Source: Pseudomonas sp. ADAK13
GTDB lineage: Bacteria; Pseudomonadota; Gammaproteobacteria; Pseudomonadales; Pseudomonadaceae
Assembly: GCF_012935715.1 (NCBI RefSeq)
Contig: NZ_CP052860.1
Span: 1,550,001-1,614,000, forward strand
Length of the DNA stretch: 64,000 bases
Reading direction: 5' to 3'
Part shown: positions 37,129-49,160 of the stretch, piece by piece
Numbering within the stretch: the stretch's first letter is position 1
Layout of the letters: every line of letters starts with the position of its first letter
The notes under the pieces: generated by a model
The model's database searches: none
Told to the model about the DNA's origin: nothing
The model's input: only the letters and a program-made list of their open reading frames with translations
Translations under genes and position numbers: made by a program

Positions 37129-37827
37129 ATGCTGCAAGTCGACAAGCTGCACCAGTACTACGGCGGTAGCCACATCCTGCGCGGGCTTTCCTTTGAGGTG
37201 AAAGTCGGCGAAGTCACCTGCCTGCTGGGCCGCAACGGCGTGGGCAAGACCACCTTGCTCAAGTGCCTGATGGGTTTGCTGCCCGCCAAGGAAGGTGCGG
37301 TGAACTGGGAAGGCAAGGCCATTACCGGTTTCAAACCGCACCAGCGCGTACACGCCGGGATCGCCTATGTGCCTCAGGGCCGGGAGATTTTTGGCCGGCT
37401 GACGGTGGAAGAAAACCTGCTGATGGGCCTGTCCCGTTTCCCCGGCGCCGAGGCCAGGGAAGTGCCGGCGTTCATCTACGAGCTGTTCCCGGTGCTGCTG
37501 CAAATGAAGCAGCGCCGTGGCGGTGATTTGTCCGGTGGCCAACAACAGCAGCTGGCGATCGGCCGGGCCCTGGCCAGCCGCCCGCGCCTGTTGATCCTCG
37601 ACGAGCCCACCGAAGGCATCCAGCCGTCGGTGATCAAGGAGATCGGCGCGGTGATCAAAAAACTCGCGGCACGCGGTGACATGGCAATTCTGCTGGTGGA
37701 GCAGTTCTACGATTTTGCTGCTGAACTGGCCGACCAGTACCTGGTGATGTCCCGGGGCGAAATCGTCCAGCAGGGGCGTGGAGAAAATATGGAAAGCGAG
37801 GGTGTGCGCGGGCTCGTTACGATCTAA
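37129..37827 (+). CDS. urtE: Urea ABC transporter ATP-binding protein
   Basis: 232-residue LivF-type ATPase: Walker A GRNGVGKTT (about 37-45), signature LSGGQQQQLAIGRAL, Walker [15 protein letters not shown]. Start ATG 37129 (MLQVDKLHQYYGG) with a strong GAGGAGG site eight bases upstream; TTG 37123 is less likely. Last gene of urtABCDE, 30 bases before ureD. Confidence 0.95.
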   Translation: MLQVDKLHQYYGGSHILRGLSFEVKVGEVTCLLGRNGVGKTTLLKCLMGLLPAKEGAVNWEGKAITGFKPHQRVHAGIAYVPQGREIFGRLTVEENLLMGLSRFPGAEAREVPAFIYELFPVLLQMKQRRGGDLSGGQQQQLAIGRALASRPRLLILDEPTEGIQPSVIKEIGAVIKKLAARGDMAILLVEQFYDFAAELADQYLVMSRGEIVQQGRGENMESEGVRGLVTI

Positions 37828-37857
37828 TCTGTAGCGTCCTAACGATAAGCACTGACC

Positions 37858-38697
37858 ATGACCCTACCAGCCCCCACCGCGCTGTTCACCCCCAGCTGGC
37901 ACGCCGAGCTGGAACTCGGCTACGCGCGTTTCGGCGACACCACACGCCCGGTGATGCGCCGCCACCTCGGCCCGCTGCGGGTGCAAAAGCACCTGTACGC
38001 CGAGGGCCCCGAGGTGTGCCAGCACATCATCGTGCACCCGCCGGGCGGGATTGCCGGCGGTGATCGCCTCGATATCACAGCGCATGTGGCCGAAGGTGCC
38101 TGGGCGCAATTGACCAGCCCCGGCGCGGCCAAGTGGTACCGCGCCGGCGGCCCGGCCTACCAGAAGCTGGAGCTGACGGTTGAGGCCGGCGCCACCCTGG
38201 AATGGCTGCCGCAGGAGACCATCGTGTTCAGCGCGGCCCAGGCCGAACTCACCACCCGCATCGACCTGCAAGGCGATGCCCGGCTGTTTTACTGGGACGT
38301 GGTCGCCCTCGGACGCCCTGCCAGCGGCGAGCGTTTCGACCTCGGGCACTTCCAGTCACACCTGGATATCCGCCGCGACGGCCAGTTGATTTGGCATGAA
38401 CGCCAGCGCATTGTGGGCGCCGACGGTTTGCTCGAATCGCCCATCGGGCTGGACGGGCAACCGGTGTTCGCGACCTTGCTGGTGACCGGTGAAATCGACA
38501 GTGAATTACTCGAACACTGCCGCTCGCTGCCCCACGCGGTACGCGGCGACCTGACCCAACTGCCCGGCCTGCTGGTGGCCCGCTGCCTGGCCAGTGAAGC
38601 GCTGCTGGCCCGCGGCTGGCTGATCGCGCTGTGGCGCCTGCTGCGCCCGGCGGTGTTGGGCCGAGAAGCGGTATCACCGAGAATCTGGAGCACATGA
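37858..38697 (+). CDS. ureD: Urease accessory protein UreD
   Basis: 279-residue maturation factor that binds apo-urease and, with UreF and UreG, delivers nickel and CO2 to the active site. Family segments: [14 protein letters not shown] (about 60-73), [11 protein letters not shown], and [12 protein letters not shown]. Normal length. In the same transcription unit as the transporter, 30 bases behind urtE. Confidence 0.95.
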   Translation: MTLPAPTALFTPSWHAELELGYARFGDTTRPVMRRHLGPLRVQKHLYAEGPEVCQHIIVHPPGGIAGGDRLDITAHVAEGAWAQLTSPGAAKWYRAGGPAYQKLELTVEAGATLEWLPQETIVFSAAQAELTTRIDLQGDARLFYWDVVALGRPASGERFDLGHFQSHLDIRRDGQLIWHERQRIVGADGLLESPIGLDGQPVFATLLVTGEIDSELLEHCRSLPHAVRGDLTQLPGLLVARCLASEALLARGWLIALWRLLRPAVLGREAVSPRIWST

Positions 38698-38720
38698 AGA
38701 TCAAACGTTGACCCTGTCCC

Positions 38721-38810
38721 CTGTGGGAGCCAGGCTTGCCCGCGATGGCATCACCTCGGTGCATCAGCCCTACCGAGTCGTCAGCATCGCAGGCAAGCCA
38801 GCTCCCACAG
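38721..38810. repeat. Paired REP palindrome
   Basis: Two REP halves (GTGGGAGCCAGGCTTGCCCG type and its complement) between ureD and ureA. Confidence 0.88.
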
Positions 38811-38874
38811 AAAGCAGCTTTCACATTGGATCTCCGGTGTTTTTACGAATGTATTTCATAGTGGACCTTGAACG

Positions 38875-39177
38875 ATGGACCTGACCCCACGGGAAAAAGA
38901 CAAACTGCTGATCTTCACCGCCGGCCTGGTAGCCGAGCGGCGGTTGGCGCGCGGTGTAAAGCTCAACTACCCGGAAACCATCGCCTACATCTCTGCCGCG
39001 CTGATGGAAGGCGCCCGTGATGGCCGCACCGTCGCCGAGCTGATGCACTTCGGCACCACCCTGCTCACCCGCGAACAGGTGATGGAAGGCATTCCGGAAA
39101 TGATCCCGGACATCCAGGTGGAAGCGACCTTTCCCGACGGCACCAAGCTGGTCACCGTCCACCAACCCATCGCCTGA
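38875..39177 (+). CDS. ureA: Urease gamma subunit
   Basis: 100-residue small subunit of urease, starting [20 protein letters not shown] and ending in VTVHQPIA, the normal UreA sequence. Forms the (UreABC)3 holoenzyme with UreB and UreC. In many bacteria ureA and ureB are adjacent; here two acetyltransferase genes separate them, as in P. aeruginosa. Confidence 0.97.
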   Translation: MDLTPREKDKLLIFTAGLVAERRLARGVKLNYPETIAYISAALMEGARDGRTVAELMHFGTTLLTREQVMEGIPEMIPDIQVEATFPDGTKLVTVHQPIA

Positions 39178-39185
39178 GGCCTGCC

Positions 39186-40545
<1,360 letters not shown>

Positions 40546-40570
40546 TTTTTCTGGTGTCTGCTCGGGCCTC

Positions 40571-40636
40571 ATCGCAGGCAAGCCTGCTCCCACAGGGGAA
40601 TGCGTTCCAAATGTGGGAGCGGGCTTGCCCGCGATA
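40571..40636. repeat. Paired REP palindrome
   Basis: ATCGCAGGCAAGCCTGCTCC and a GTGGGAGCGGGCTTGCCCGC half face each other between ureB and ureC. Confidence 0.88.
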
Positions 40637-40685
40637 GAGAGCGAAGCGAACGATTTCAAACTTTCCTGAATCTCAAGGCATGCAC

Positions 40686-42386
<1,701 letters not shown>

Positions 42387-42395
42387 ACAGCCGAA

Positions 42396-42425
42396 AAGGC
42401 CTGGGTCGTTGAACACCCAGGCCTT
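42396..42425. terminator. Hairpin between ureC and the convergent pseudogene
   Basis: AAGGCCTGGGT pairs with ACCCAGGCCTT (11 bp). On the minus strand the stem is followed by TT and a T-rich end, on the plus strand by GATCTTC, so it can serve both converging units. Confidence 0.7.
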
Positions 42426-42430
42426 GATCT

Positions 42431-42805
42431 TCAGAGCGGATGCTCAGCCAACAGTTGTCGACTTAACCTCTCGATCAATCCGGCCTCCTCAATCTGCAAC
42501 TGCCCCTCCAGGTCATCGGATTGTTGCGTGTAGGCCTCCTGCGTCAACGCCCCGGACTCAAAGCGCTGATGCAGGCCGGCCTGGGTTTACGCCTTCAAGG
42601 TCGTGCGTTGTTGAAGCGTCAGTGCCTGGAACCAGAGCAGGTGCTCCAAGTCATTCAACTTGAGTTGCATGCGCCGTTGCGCTGACGCCTTGATGAGCCA
42701 TTCGGGGAGGCTGTTGTTTATAAAATCCCCATGGATACTGCTGCTTCCTGGCTGTGCTGAGACCTTGGCGGGGAGGTCGGCTGCTTGAGGGTCTGGCATA
42801 CACAA
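42431..42805 (-). pseudogene. Broken N-terminal fragment of a dermonecrotic-toxin-like (DUF6543-type) gene
   Basis: A 125-codon frame runs leftward from ATG 42805 with an internal TAA after 72 residues (about 42587-42589), then continues in the same frame to TGA 42431-42433. The first part has DFINNSLPEWLIKASAQRR, resembling, from memory, the start of large Pseudomonas dermonecrotic-toxin-type proteins; the part past the stop is helical (TQAGLHQRFESGALTQEAY). No downstream C-terminal region exists, so it is a truncated remnant or at most a 72-residue peptide. Confidence 0.55.
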
Positions 42806-42882
42806 ATACCTTGGAATCGGAGAGAGGCGATTACCTTAATCAGCCCGGTTCCAAGGTCGGATGTAAGTATGTAGAGCGGCCG

Positions 42883-43188
42883 TTATTCGACGACCAGACG
42901 CCCCAGCCGCTGCTTGAGCATCTGGTTCTCGGCACGCAGTTGCTGCACTTCTTCCAGCAGGTCCAGCGCCAGGGCGACGCCTTCCCATTCCAGCTCCAGG
43001 TCTTTTTGCAGCGCCGACGCACGCTTGGCCAGGGCCAGTTCGTAATCGGTAAACCGCCAGGACTCAGGGCTTTGCCCCGCCGGTTCAAGAATGCCGTGCT
43101 CGACGATTTCGATCACGTAGGCCACCGACAGGTCGGTGGCCTCACAAAATTCTGCCATGTTCACTTGAACCACACGGGGACTGCTCAT
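42883..43188 (-). CDS. cbpM: Chaperone modulatory protein CbpM
   Basis: 101-residue MerR-like HTH-fold protein that inhibits the DnaJ-like CbpA in E. coli. It has FCEATDLSVAYVIEIVEHGI near residues 14-33 and a C-terminal coiled coil (LDLLEEVQQLRAENQMLKQR). Start ATG 43188 is two bases downstream of the cbpA stop, so cbpA-cbpM are translated together. Confidence 0.9.
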   Translation of the reverse strand: MSSPRVVQVNMAEFCEATDLSVAYVIEIVEHGILEPAGQSPESWRFTDYELALAKRASALQKDLELEWEGVALALDLLEEVQQLRAENQMLKQRLGRLVVE

Positions 43189-43190
43189 TG

Positions 43191-44138
43191 TTAGCTACTC
43201 CATGTTTCTCTCGGATCGAAAGCGGCCTTTTCAGCCAATGCCTGCCACAACGCCTTGACCTCGTCGTCGGTGTTTTTCGGCATGACCGCCTTGAGTTGCA
43301 CAAACAGGTAACCGCGCTGCCCGGCCTTGTTCAGCAAGCCGTGGCCCTTGGCGCGCATGCGCTGGCCGTTCTGGCTGCCGGCCGGCACCTTGAGGTTGAT
43401 CTTGCCGGTGAGGGTCGGCACGGCTACCTCAGTACCCAGCGCCAGCTCCCACGGGGCCAGCGGCAGGGTGATGATCAGGTTCTCGCCTTCCACGTCGAAC
43501 TTGGGGTGTGGCGCGAACTTGATGATCAAGTACAGATCACCGTTGGCACCACCGCCAATCCCCGGCGCGCCCTGGCCCTTGAGGCGGATGCGTTCACCGT
43601 CGGCCACACCGGCCGGGATCTTCACGTTCAGGCTCTTGGTGGTGTTGCTGACGTGCTGGCCGGCGGCGTTGTACTGCGGCACCTGGAAGGTGACCGGCTT
43701 GGACTCGTTGGACAGGGTCTCTTCGAGGAAGACCGGCAGTTCCATTTCCACATCTTGCCCTCGACGCCCGGCACTACGGCCCTGGGCACCACCAAAACCA
43801 TTGCCGCGCGAACCGAAGATCGAGCTGAAGAAGTCCGAGAAGTCACCAGTGTCCTGGCCACCGCCGCCGTAGCCGCCACGGCTCTGCCAGCCTGGCGGGC
43901 CCTGGAATGGCTGGCCGTGCTGGCCGTATTTGCGCAAATCGTCGTATTCAGCGCGCTTGTCGGCGCTTTTCAGCGCTTCATAGGCTTCGGACGCGTCCTT
44001 GAACTTGGCTTCGGCGTCCTTTTCCTTGCTCACGTCCGGGTGATATTTGCGCGCCAGCTTGCGATAGGCGGCCTTGATCGTCTTGTCGTCGGCAGTCGGC
44101 TCGACGCCGAGAATCTTGTAATAGTCTTTGAAGTCCAT
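43191..44138 (-). CDS. cbpA: DnaJ-like co-chaperone CbpA (curved DNA-binding protein)
   Basis: 315 residues: J-domain (about 1-70, [20 protein letters not shown] with the HPD triad in [11 protein letters not shown]), Gly/Phe-rich linker (about 75-135), then two CTD substrate domains ([36 protein letters not shown]). No zinc fingers, which separates CbpA from DnaJ. ATG 44138 is the normal start; the frame is open a few codons upstream. Modulated by CbpM encoded just after it. Confidence 0.94.
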   Translation of the reverse strand: MDFKDYYKILGVEPTADDKTIKAAYRKLARKYHPDVSKEKDAEAKFKDASEAYEALKSADKRAEYDDLRKYGQHGQPFQGPPGWQSRGGYGGGGQDTGDFSDFFSSIFGSRGNGFGGAQGRSAGRRGQDVEMELPVFLEETLSNESKPVTFQVPQYNAAGQHVSNTTKSLNVKIPAGVADGERIRLKGQGAPGIGGGANGDLYLIIKFAPHPKFDVEGENLIITLPLAPWELALGTEVAVPTLTGKINLKVPAGSQNGQRMRAKGHGLLNKAGQRGYLFVQLKAVMPKNTDDEVKALWQALAEKAAFDPRETWSS

Positions 44139-44426
44139 CGGGAGTATCACCGTCCGTTATCGATATCGCACTGCCAGCGTCACAGCATGCGCCTGTTTGC
44201 GGCGTCTGGATTGACCGATCTCAATCTTGTGACCCGGGGGTGCGTCAGAAGTTTATCGGCGCTGCGGGCAGAAACTTGCAGCCACCAACCGTATGGGGAG
44301 GATTTGGGGGCAAAGGCCGGGCTTTCAAGGTAACAAGTGTGTTGTATTTAGCGGATAGTCGGCCTACGCATCTGCACGCGGGTGGCATACACTGCGCGGC
44401 CGTTTTTCAACCGGAACCCGATTGAC
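44139..44426. other. Divergent intergenic region between cbpA and the Hsp70-like gene
   Basis: Contains promoters of both chaperone genes. No clear sigma-32 or other motif was identified by eye, and no gene or repeat is seen. Confidence 0.5.
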
Positions 44427-45695
44427 ATGAAAAACCCATCCCCAGCCCGTGCCTGCGGTATCGACTTCGGCACGTCCAACTCCACCGTCGGCTGGATTCG
44501 TCCCGGCATGGAAACGCTTATCGCGCTGGAGGACGACAAGATCACGCTGCCGTCGGTGGTGTTCTTCAACTTCGAAGAGCGTCGCCCGGTGTACGGTCGC
44601 CTGGCCCTGCACGAGTACCTGGAAAACTACGAAGGCCGGCTGATGCGCTCGCTCAAGAGCCTGCTGGGTTCCAAATTGATCAAGCACGACACCAGCGTAC
44701 TGGGCACGGCCATGCCGTTCACCGACCTGCTGGCGCTGTTTATCGGCCAACTCAAGAGCCGCGCCGAGACCACCGCCGGCCGTGAGTTCGACGAAGTCGT
44801 GCTGGGCCGCCCGGTGTTCTTCGTGGATGACGACCCGATGGCCGACCAGGAAGCCGAAAACACCCTGGTGGACGTGGCCCGCAAGATCGGCTTCAAGGAC
44901 ATCTCGTTCCAGTACGAACCGATCGCCGCAGCCTTCGACTATGAGTCCACCATCGAGAAAGAAGAACTGGTGCTGATCGTCGACATCGGCGGTGGTACGT
45001 CCGACTTCTCCCTGGTGCGCCTGTCGCCCGAGCGTCGCCAGATCGACAACCGCCACGACGACATCCTCGCCACCGGCGGCGTGCACATCGGCGGTACCGA
45101 CTTTGACAAGCAACTCTCGCTGGCCGGCATGATGCCGCTGTTCGGCTACGGCAGCCGCATGAAGAGCGGCGCCTACATGCCCACCAGCCACCACATGAAC
45201 CTGGCGACATGGCACACCATCAACTCGGTGTACTCGCAGAAATCCAAGCTGGCGCTGGGCAGCATGCGCTACGACATCGAGGACACCGGCGGCATCGACC
45301 GCCTGTTCAACCTGATCGAACAGCGCGCCGGGCACTGGCTGGCGATGGAAGTGGAAGAAACCAAGATCCAGCTGACGCAGCAGGACAGCCGCCATGTGCT
45401 GCTGGACCGGGTGGAGCCGGGGCTGAGCGTGGAGTTGAGCCGGGCGCTGTTCGAATCGGCCATCGACGGCTTGCTGGAGCGCGTGCGCAACAGCGTGACC
45501 CAGTTGCTCAACGACGCCTCGGTGGACGTGGCCCAGGTGGACACGGTGTTCTTTACCGGGGGTTCCAGCGGCATCCCGGCACTGCGCCACAGCATCTCGG
45601 CGATGCTGCCGAACGCGCAGCATGTGGAAGGGAATATCTTTGGCAGTATCGGCAGTGGTCTGGCGATTGAGGCCAGCAAGCGCTACGGCTACTGA
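44427..45695 (+). CDS. Hsp70-family chaperone, YegD-like
   Basis: 422-residue Hsp70 homologue with the ATPase fold only: phosphate-1 loop ACGIDFGTSNSTVGW near the N terminus, phosphate-2 VLIVDIGGGTSDFSL (about 187-201) and the adenosine motif VFFTGGSSGIPALRHS (about 373-388). It lacks the usual substrate-binding C-terminal domain and EEVD tail, as in E. coli YegD. Start ATG 44427 (MKNPSPARA). Lies divergently from cbpA-cbpM; client proteins are unknown. Confidence 0.9.
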   Translation: MKNPSPARACGIDFGTSNSTVGWIRPGMETLIALEDDKITLPSVVFFNFEERRPVYGRLALHEYLENYEGRLMRSLKSLLGSKLIKHDTSVLGTAMPFTDLLALFIGQLKSRAETTAGREFDEVVLGRPVFFVDDDPMADQEAENTLVDVARKIGFKDISFQYEPIAAAFDYESTIEKEELVLIVDIGGGTSDFSLVRLSPERRQIDNRHDDILATGGVHIGGTDFDKQLSLAGMMPLFGYGSRMKSGAYMPTSHHMNLATWHTINSVYSQKSKLALGSMRYDIEDTGGIDRLFNLIEQRAGHWLAMEVEETKIQLTQQDSRHVLLDRVEPGLSVELSRALFESAIDGLLERVRNSVTQLLNDASVDVAQVDTVFFTGGSSGIPALRHSISAMLPNAQHVEGNIFGSIGSGLAIEASKRYGY

Positions 45696-45728
45696 GTGAC
45701 AAACCCCACTCCTTTTGCTGAAGGAGCT

Positions 45729-45867
45729 TGTTGTGGCGAGGGGGCTTGTCCCCCGTTGGGCTGCGAAGCGGCCCTATCAAGGTAAACGCATTTTTTCAGA
45801 TTAAACGCGTTACCTGGTTTGGGGCCGCTTCGCAGCCCAACGGGGGACAAGCCCCCTCGCCACAACA
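45729..45867. repeat. Long inverted REP-type pair, second family
   Basis: A long inverted repeat begins TGTTGTGGCGAGGGGGCTTG and closes with CAAGCCCCCTCGCCACAACA; inner arms include GTTGGGCTGCGAAGCGGCCC and its complement. This differs from the GTGGGAGC family and lies between the Hsp70 gene and a convergent permease. Confidence 0.9.
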
Positions 45868-45897
45868 GCCCTCCCGCCAAAGGGCCGGTGCTGGCTG

Positions 45898-46911
45898 TTA
45901 AACCATCCCCGCCAGCTTCAACTCGCTCTTCAAGTACGCATAATAAATCGGCCCAGCCACCACTCCCGGCAGGCCAAAGGCGGCTTCGAACACCAGCATC
46001 GCCAACAACAATTCCCACGACTTGGCACTGATCTGCCCACCGACGATGCGCGCGTTGAGGAAGTACTCGACCTTGTGGATGACGATCAGGTAACCCAACG
46101 CCGCCACCGCTACCCAGATCGACAGCGACAAGGCCACGATGGTGATCAGGGTGTTGGACATCAGGTTGCCGATCACCGGCAACAGGCCCAGCAGGAACGT
46201 CAGCACGATCAGGGTCTTGGTCAACGGCAGGTGGATCCCGCACAGCGGCAGCACCACGGCGAGGAAGATCGCGGTGAAGGCGGTGTTCAGTGCGGCGATC
46301 TTGATCTGGGCGAAGACGATGTTGCGAAAGGCCTGAACCAGCAGGTGCAGACGATCAAACAGCGCGGCGGCCAGGGGTTTGCGCTTGGTGAGGTCTGGCA
46401 CGCGTTGCAGGGCGATGATCGCCCCCAGCACCATGCCGATCAGCAAGGTCACGAACATGTGCGCGGCGTCTTTGCCCACCAGCTGCAATTCGCTGAGGTG
46501 TTTGCTCAGCCATTCGCCGATGGCCACGCGGAACTCGGCGGCGCTGGCCGGCAGGTAGGCGTCGAGAAACGGCGGCAACTGGCCGCGCGCACGGTCAACC
46601 ACGCCCATGAATTTATCGAGGGAAGCCCCCGGGTTTTCCGCTTCGTGCAACAGGAAGCTGATGGCCCCGGCAAAGATCAGGGTCAGGATGCTGACGATCA
46701 AGGTCCCCAGCAACGCCACCGCCAACCAGCGCGCACGCCGGCCTTCGATCAACCGCTGCAACTGCGGGGTGAGCATGTTGACCAGCTCATACACCAGCAA
46801 TCCGGCCAGCAGGCTCGGCAGCAACTTCAACGGCAAAACCAGCAGCAGCCCGCCAAAAATAAGCACGCAACTGACCAACAACAACACGTGACGCTGAGAA
46901 AACGTTGGCAT
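45898..46911 (-). CDS. AI-2E family transporter (PerM/TqsA-like)
   Basis: 337-residue inner-membrane protein with about eight helices; the pattern of three N-terminal helices, a soluble domain (about 100-150) and the C-terminal segment PLTKTLIVLTFLLGLLPVIG matches the AI-2E transporter (UPF0118) family. Family members export diverse molecules, including AI-2 for TqsA and other substrates; none can be assigned here. Confidence 0.9.
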   Translation of the reverse strand: MPTFSQRHVLLLVSCVLIFGGLLLVLPLKLLPSLLAGLLVYELVNMLTPQLQRLIEGRRARWLAVALLGTLIVSILTLIFAGAISFLLHEAENPGASLDKFMGVVDRARGQLPPFLDAYLPASAAEFRVAIGEWLSKHLSELQLVGKDAAHMFVTLLIGMVLGAIIALQRVPDLTKRKPLAAALFDRLHLLVQAFRNIVFAQIKIAALNTAFTAIFLAVVLPLCGIHLPLTKTLIVLTFLLGLLPVIGNLMSNTLITIVALSLSIWVAVAALGYLIVIHKVEYFLNARIVGGQISAKSWELLLAMLVFEAAFGLPGVVAGPIYYAYLKSELKLAGMV

Positions 46912-46943
46912 ACAGCCTCAAAACGAACGGCGTTAAAGGATGC

Positions 46944-46969
46944 GCAGGAACGAGCATGCTCGCTCCTGC
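46944..46969. other. Intergenic hairpin with GCAGGA-type arms
   Basis: GCAGGAACGAGC pairs with GCTCGCTCCTGC with one mismatch across an AT loop. It sits after the psiF stop region and before the AI-2E transporter; a REP-like or terminator role is possible. Confidence 0.5.
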
Positions 46970-47014
46970 AGAGGGCTGTGTGCGAGTGTCGCAGCCTTCT
47001 ATGGCACCCGGCTA

Positions 47015-47329
47015 TTATTTCTTCAGGCAGGTGCTCATAAAGGTTTTACGCGCATCGCCGGTCAGTGCCTGTGTTTTCGCCGTGGCGTTGCAGTCTTTCA
47101 TCTTCTGCTGCTGTGGCGTGAGGGTCTTGGCGTCGTTGGCGGCCGGAGCGGCCTTGAGGCAAGTACTCATGAACGCCTTGCGCTCATCACCGGTTTTGCC
47201 ACTGGTCTTGGCTTCGGCGTTGCACGTGGTCATTTTTTGTTGCTGAGCCGTCTGTGCGGCAGTCGCGGCAAAGCCTTGGGAACACAGCAGCAGGCCCATC
47301 ATCAACAGCGGAATACGCAGCATCTTCAT
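47015..47329 (-). CDS. PsiF repeat family protein
   Basis: 104-residue secreted protein: signal peptide about 1-21, then two PsiF repeats of the pattern QQQKM..CNA.AK....GD.RK.FMSTCLK (about 27-58 and 71-103), each with two cysteines, probably disulphide-linked. E. coli PsiF is phosphate-starvation inducible with no assigned function. No Pho box was recognised by eye upstream. Length normal. Confidence 0.9.
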   Translation of the reverse strand: MKMLRIPLLMMGLLLCSQGFAATAAQTAQQQKMTTCNAEAKTSGKTGDERKAFMSTCLKAAPAANDAKTLTPQQQKMKDCNATAKTQALTGDARKTFMSTCLKK

Positions 47330-47392
47330 GGAGTTTTCTCCCTGTTACCGTGCCGAGGGGCACGGCCTCCCCAGCAGTGTAGTCAAACCCTG

Positions 47393-48187
47393 TTACACCT
47401 TCCTACTGCGTATATTCGTTCGGCGGTACTGCTCCGGGGTACAGCCGGCCTGGCGCTGAAACATCGCGATAAACGCCGAGGCGGTGCTGTAGCCCAGGTC
47501 AAACGCCACTTCCTGCACGCTGCGGGGGCTGTCCAGCGCCTCGATGGCCGCCAGGAATCGCAGGCGCTGGCGCCATTCGCCGAAGCTCATCCCCAGGTCA
47601 CGCGCAAATTGCCGGGCCAGGGTGCGTTCGCTGACATGCACCTGCTCCGCCCATTGGGCCAGCGCGCGGTTATCCCCGGGATCGGCTTGCATGCCCTCGA
47701 GCACACTGAGCAACCCGGGGCGGCTGGCGTACGGCAGGAAACAATCATGCACCGGCGCCTGCCTGAGCTGGTCGACCAACACTTGGGCCAGGCGTATATC
47801 GGCTTCACTCTCGGGAATATTGACATCACGGTCGGCGAAATCACTGAGGATCGCCTTGAGGATATCGCTGATGGCCAGGGTGCACGGCTGCGGCGGCAAT
47901 TGCTCGCACAGCGCGGGCCCCAGGTACACCGAGCGGTAGACAATCGCCTGGGCGTTGTAGGAACTGTGTTGGGTGTTCGGGGGGATCCACACCGCGTATT
48001 GCGGCGGCGACATGAAGCGACTCCCGGCCACTTCAAAGCGCATCACGCCGCGGGCCGAGTAGTCCAGGGAACCCCAGGCATGCTGGTGCGCGCTGGCGTG
48101 GGTGTCAGCCTCGAACTCCGAATAACGGAAGTACACCGGGGACGGCAACTGGTCGAAATCGGGTAGGTTGATGTACTTCTTGAGCAT
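47393..48187 (-). CDS. AraC family transcriptional regulator
   Basis: 264 residues, N-terminal cupin sensor domain (about 15-125, with QHAWGSLDYSARGVMRFEV and YAVWIPPNTQHSSYN) and a C-terminal AraC DNA-binding domain with two HTH motifs (about 165-260; SERTLARQFARDLGMSFGEW and VAFDLGYSTASAFIAMFQRQ). Divergent from the EamA transporter gene 97 bases away, a pairing that suggests it controls that exporter. Start MLKKYINLP at 48187. Confidence 0.9.
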   Translation of the reverse strand: MLKKYINLPDFDQLPSPVYFRYSEFEADTHASAHQHAWGSLDYSARGVMRFEVAGSRFMSPPQYAVWIPPNTQHSSYNAQAIVYRSVYLGPALCEQLPPQPCTLAISDILKAILSDFADRDVNIPESEADIRLAQVLVDQLRQAPVHDCFLPYASRPGLLSVLEGMQADPGDNRALAQWAEQVHVSERTLARQFARDLGMSFGEWRQRLRFLAAIEALDSPRSVQEVAFDLGYSTASAFIAMFQRQAGCTPEQYRRTNIRSRKV

Positions 48188-48284
48188 GTTGTCTGGATAC
48201 AAAGGTCGGATGGCTGGATCGAAGTATAGGCTTCGATACAGACAAAGGATAATCGCCCCTCATAGACGCAACTGGTTCTTCTCG

Positions 48285-49160
48285 ATGCAATACGCTTATC
48301 CGTTATTGGCCATTTTTATCTGGGCCGGCAATACCGTGGTCAACAAACTCGCGGTAGGGACGATTTTCCCCGCCGAGATCGGCTTTTATCGCTGGCTGCT
48401 GGCCGGCCTGCTGTTTACCCCGTTCATGCTCAAGCCCGTCATCGCCAATTGGCCGCTGATTCGCCCTAATTTGGGCAAGATTTTCATCCTCGGCGTGCTG
48501 GGCATGGCGGTGTATCAGAGCCTGGCGTATTACGCCGCGAACCTGACCTCGGCCACCAACATGGGCATCATCCTCTCGTTGATGCCGCTGATGGCCCTCA
48601 CCGCCGCAATCATCAGCCTCGGCCAGCGCCTGACCTTCGGCGCCCTCACCGGTGCCGTGCTGTCGTTCGCCGGTGTGGTGGTCGTCGTGTCGGCCGGCAG
48701 CCTCAGCGCCCTGCTGCAACACGGCCTGAACCTGGGTGACGCGATGATGCTGGTGGCCACCCTTGCCTACGCGGTCTACAGCACCCTGCTGAAAAAATGG
48801 CAGCTGCGGTTGCCGCCGCTGGTATTGCTGTATTTGCAGGTGCTGGTGGCGGTCGTGGTGCTGTTTCCGCTGTTCCTGTTCTCCGACAAGGCCGGCCTTG
48901 GCTGGTCGAACATCCCGCTGGTGCTGTATGCCTGCCTGTTGGCCTCGATGCTGGCGCCGTTGGCGTGGATGCACTCGGTGAAGACCCTGGGCCCGAGCCG
49001 TACCACGCTGTTTTTCAACCTGCTGCCGCTGATCACGGCGCTGATTGCGGCGGTGGTGCTGAAGGAGCAGTTGGCGATGTATCACCTGGTGGGTGGACTG
49101 CTGACGCTGGGCGGGGTGATTTTGTCGGAGCGTTGGACAACACCGGTCAGGCCAGGCTAA
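48285..49160 (+). CDS. EamA/DMT family transporter
   Basis: 291-residue drug/metabolite transporter with ten predicted helices in two EamA repeats. It starts MQYAYPLLAIFIWAGNTVVN; second repeat around AYAVYSTLLKKWQLRLPPL. Substrate unknown. The start is chosen because upstream in-frame ATG codons lie in the AraC promoter region. Its stop overlaps the convergent lipase stop. Confidence 0.9.
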   Translation: MQYAYPLLAIFIWAGNTVVNKLAVGTIFPAEIGFYRWLLAGLLFTPFMLKPVIANWPLIRPNLGKIFILGVLGMAVYQSLAYYAANLTSATNMGIILSLMPLMALTAAIISLGQRLTFGALTGAVLSFAGVVVVVSAGSLSALLQHGLNLGDAMMLVATLAYAVYSTLLKKWQLRLPPLVLLYLQVLVAVVVLFPLFLFSDKAGLGWSNIPLVLYACLLASMLAPLAWMHSVKTLGPSRTTLFFNLLPLITALIAAVVLKEQLAMYHLVGGLLTLGGVILSERWTTPVRPG

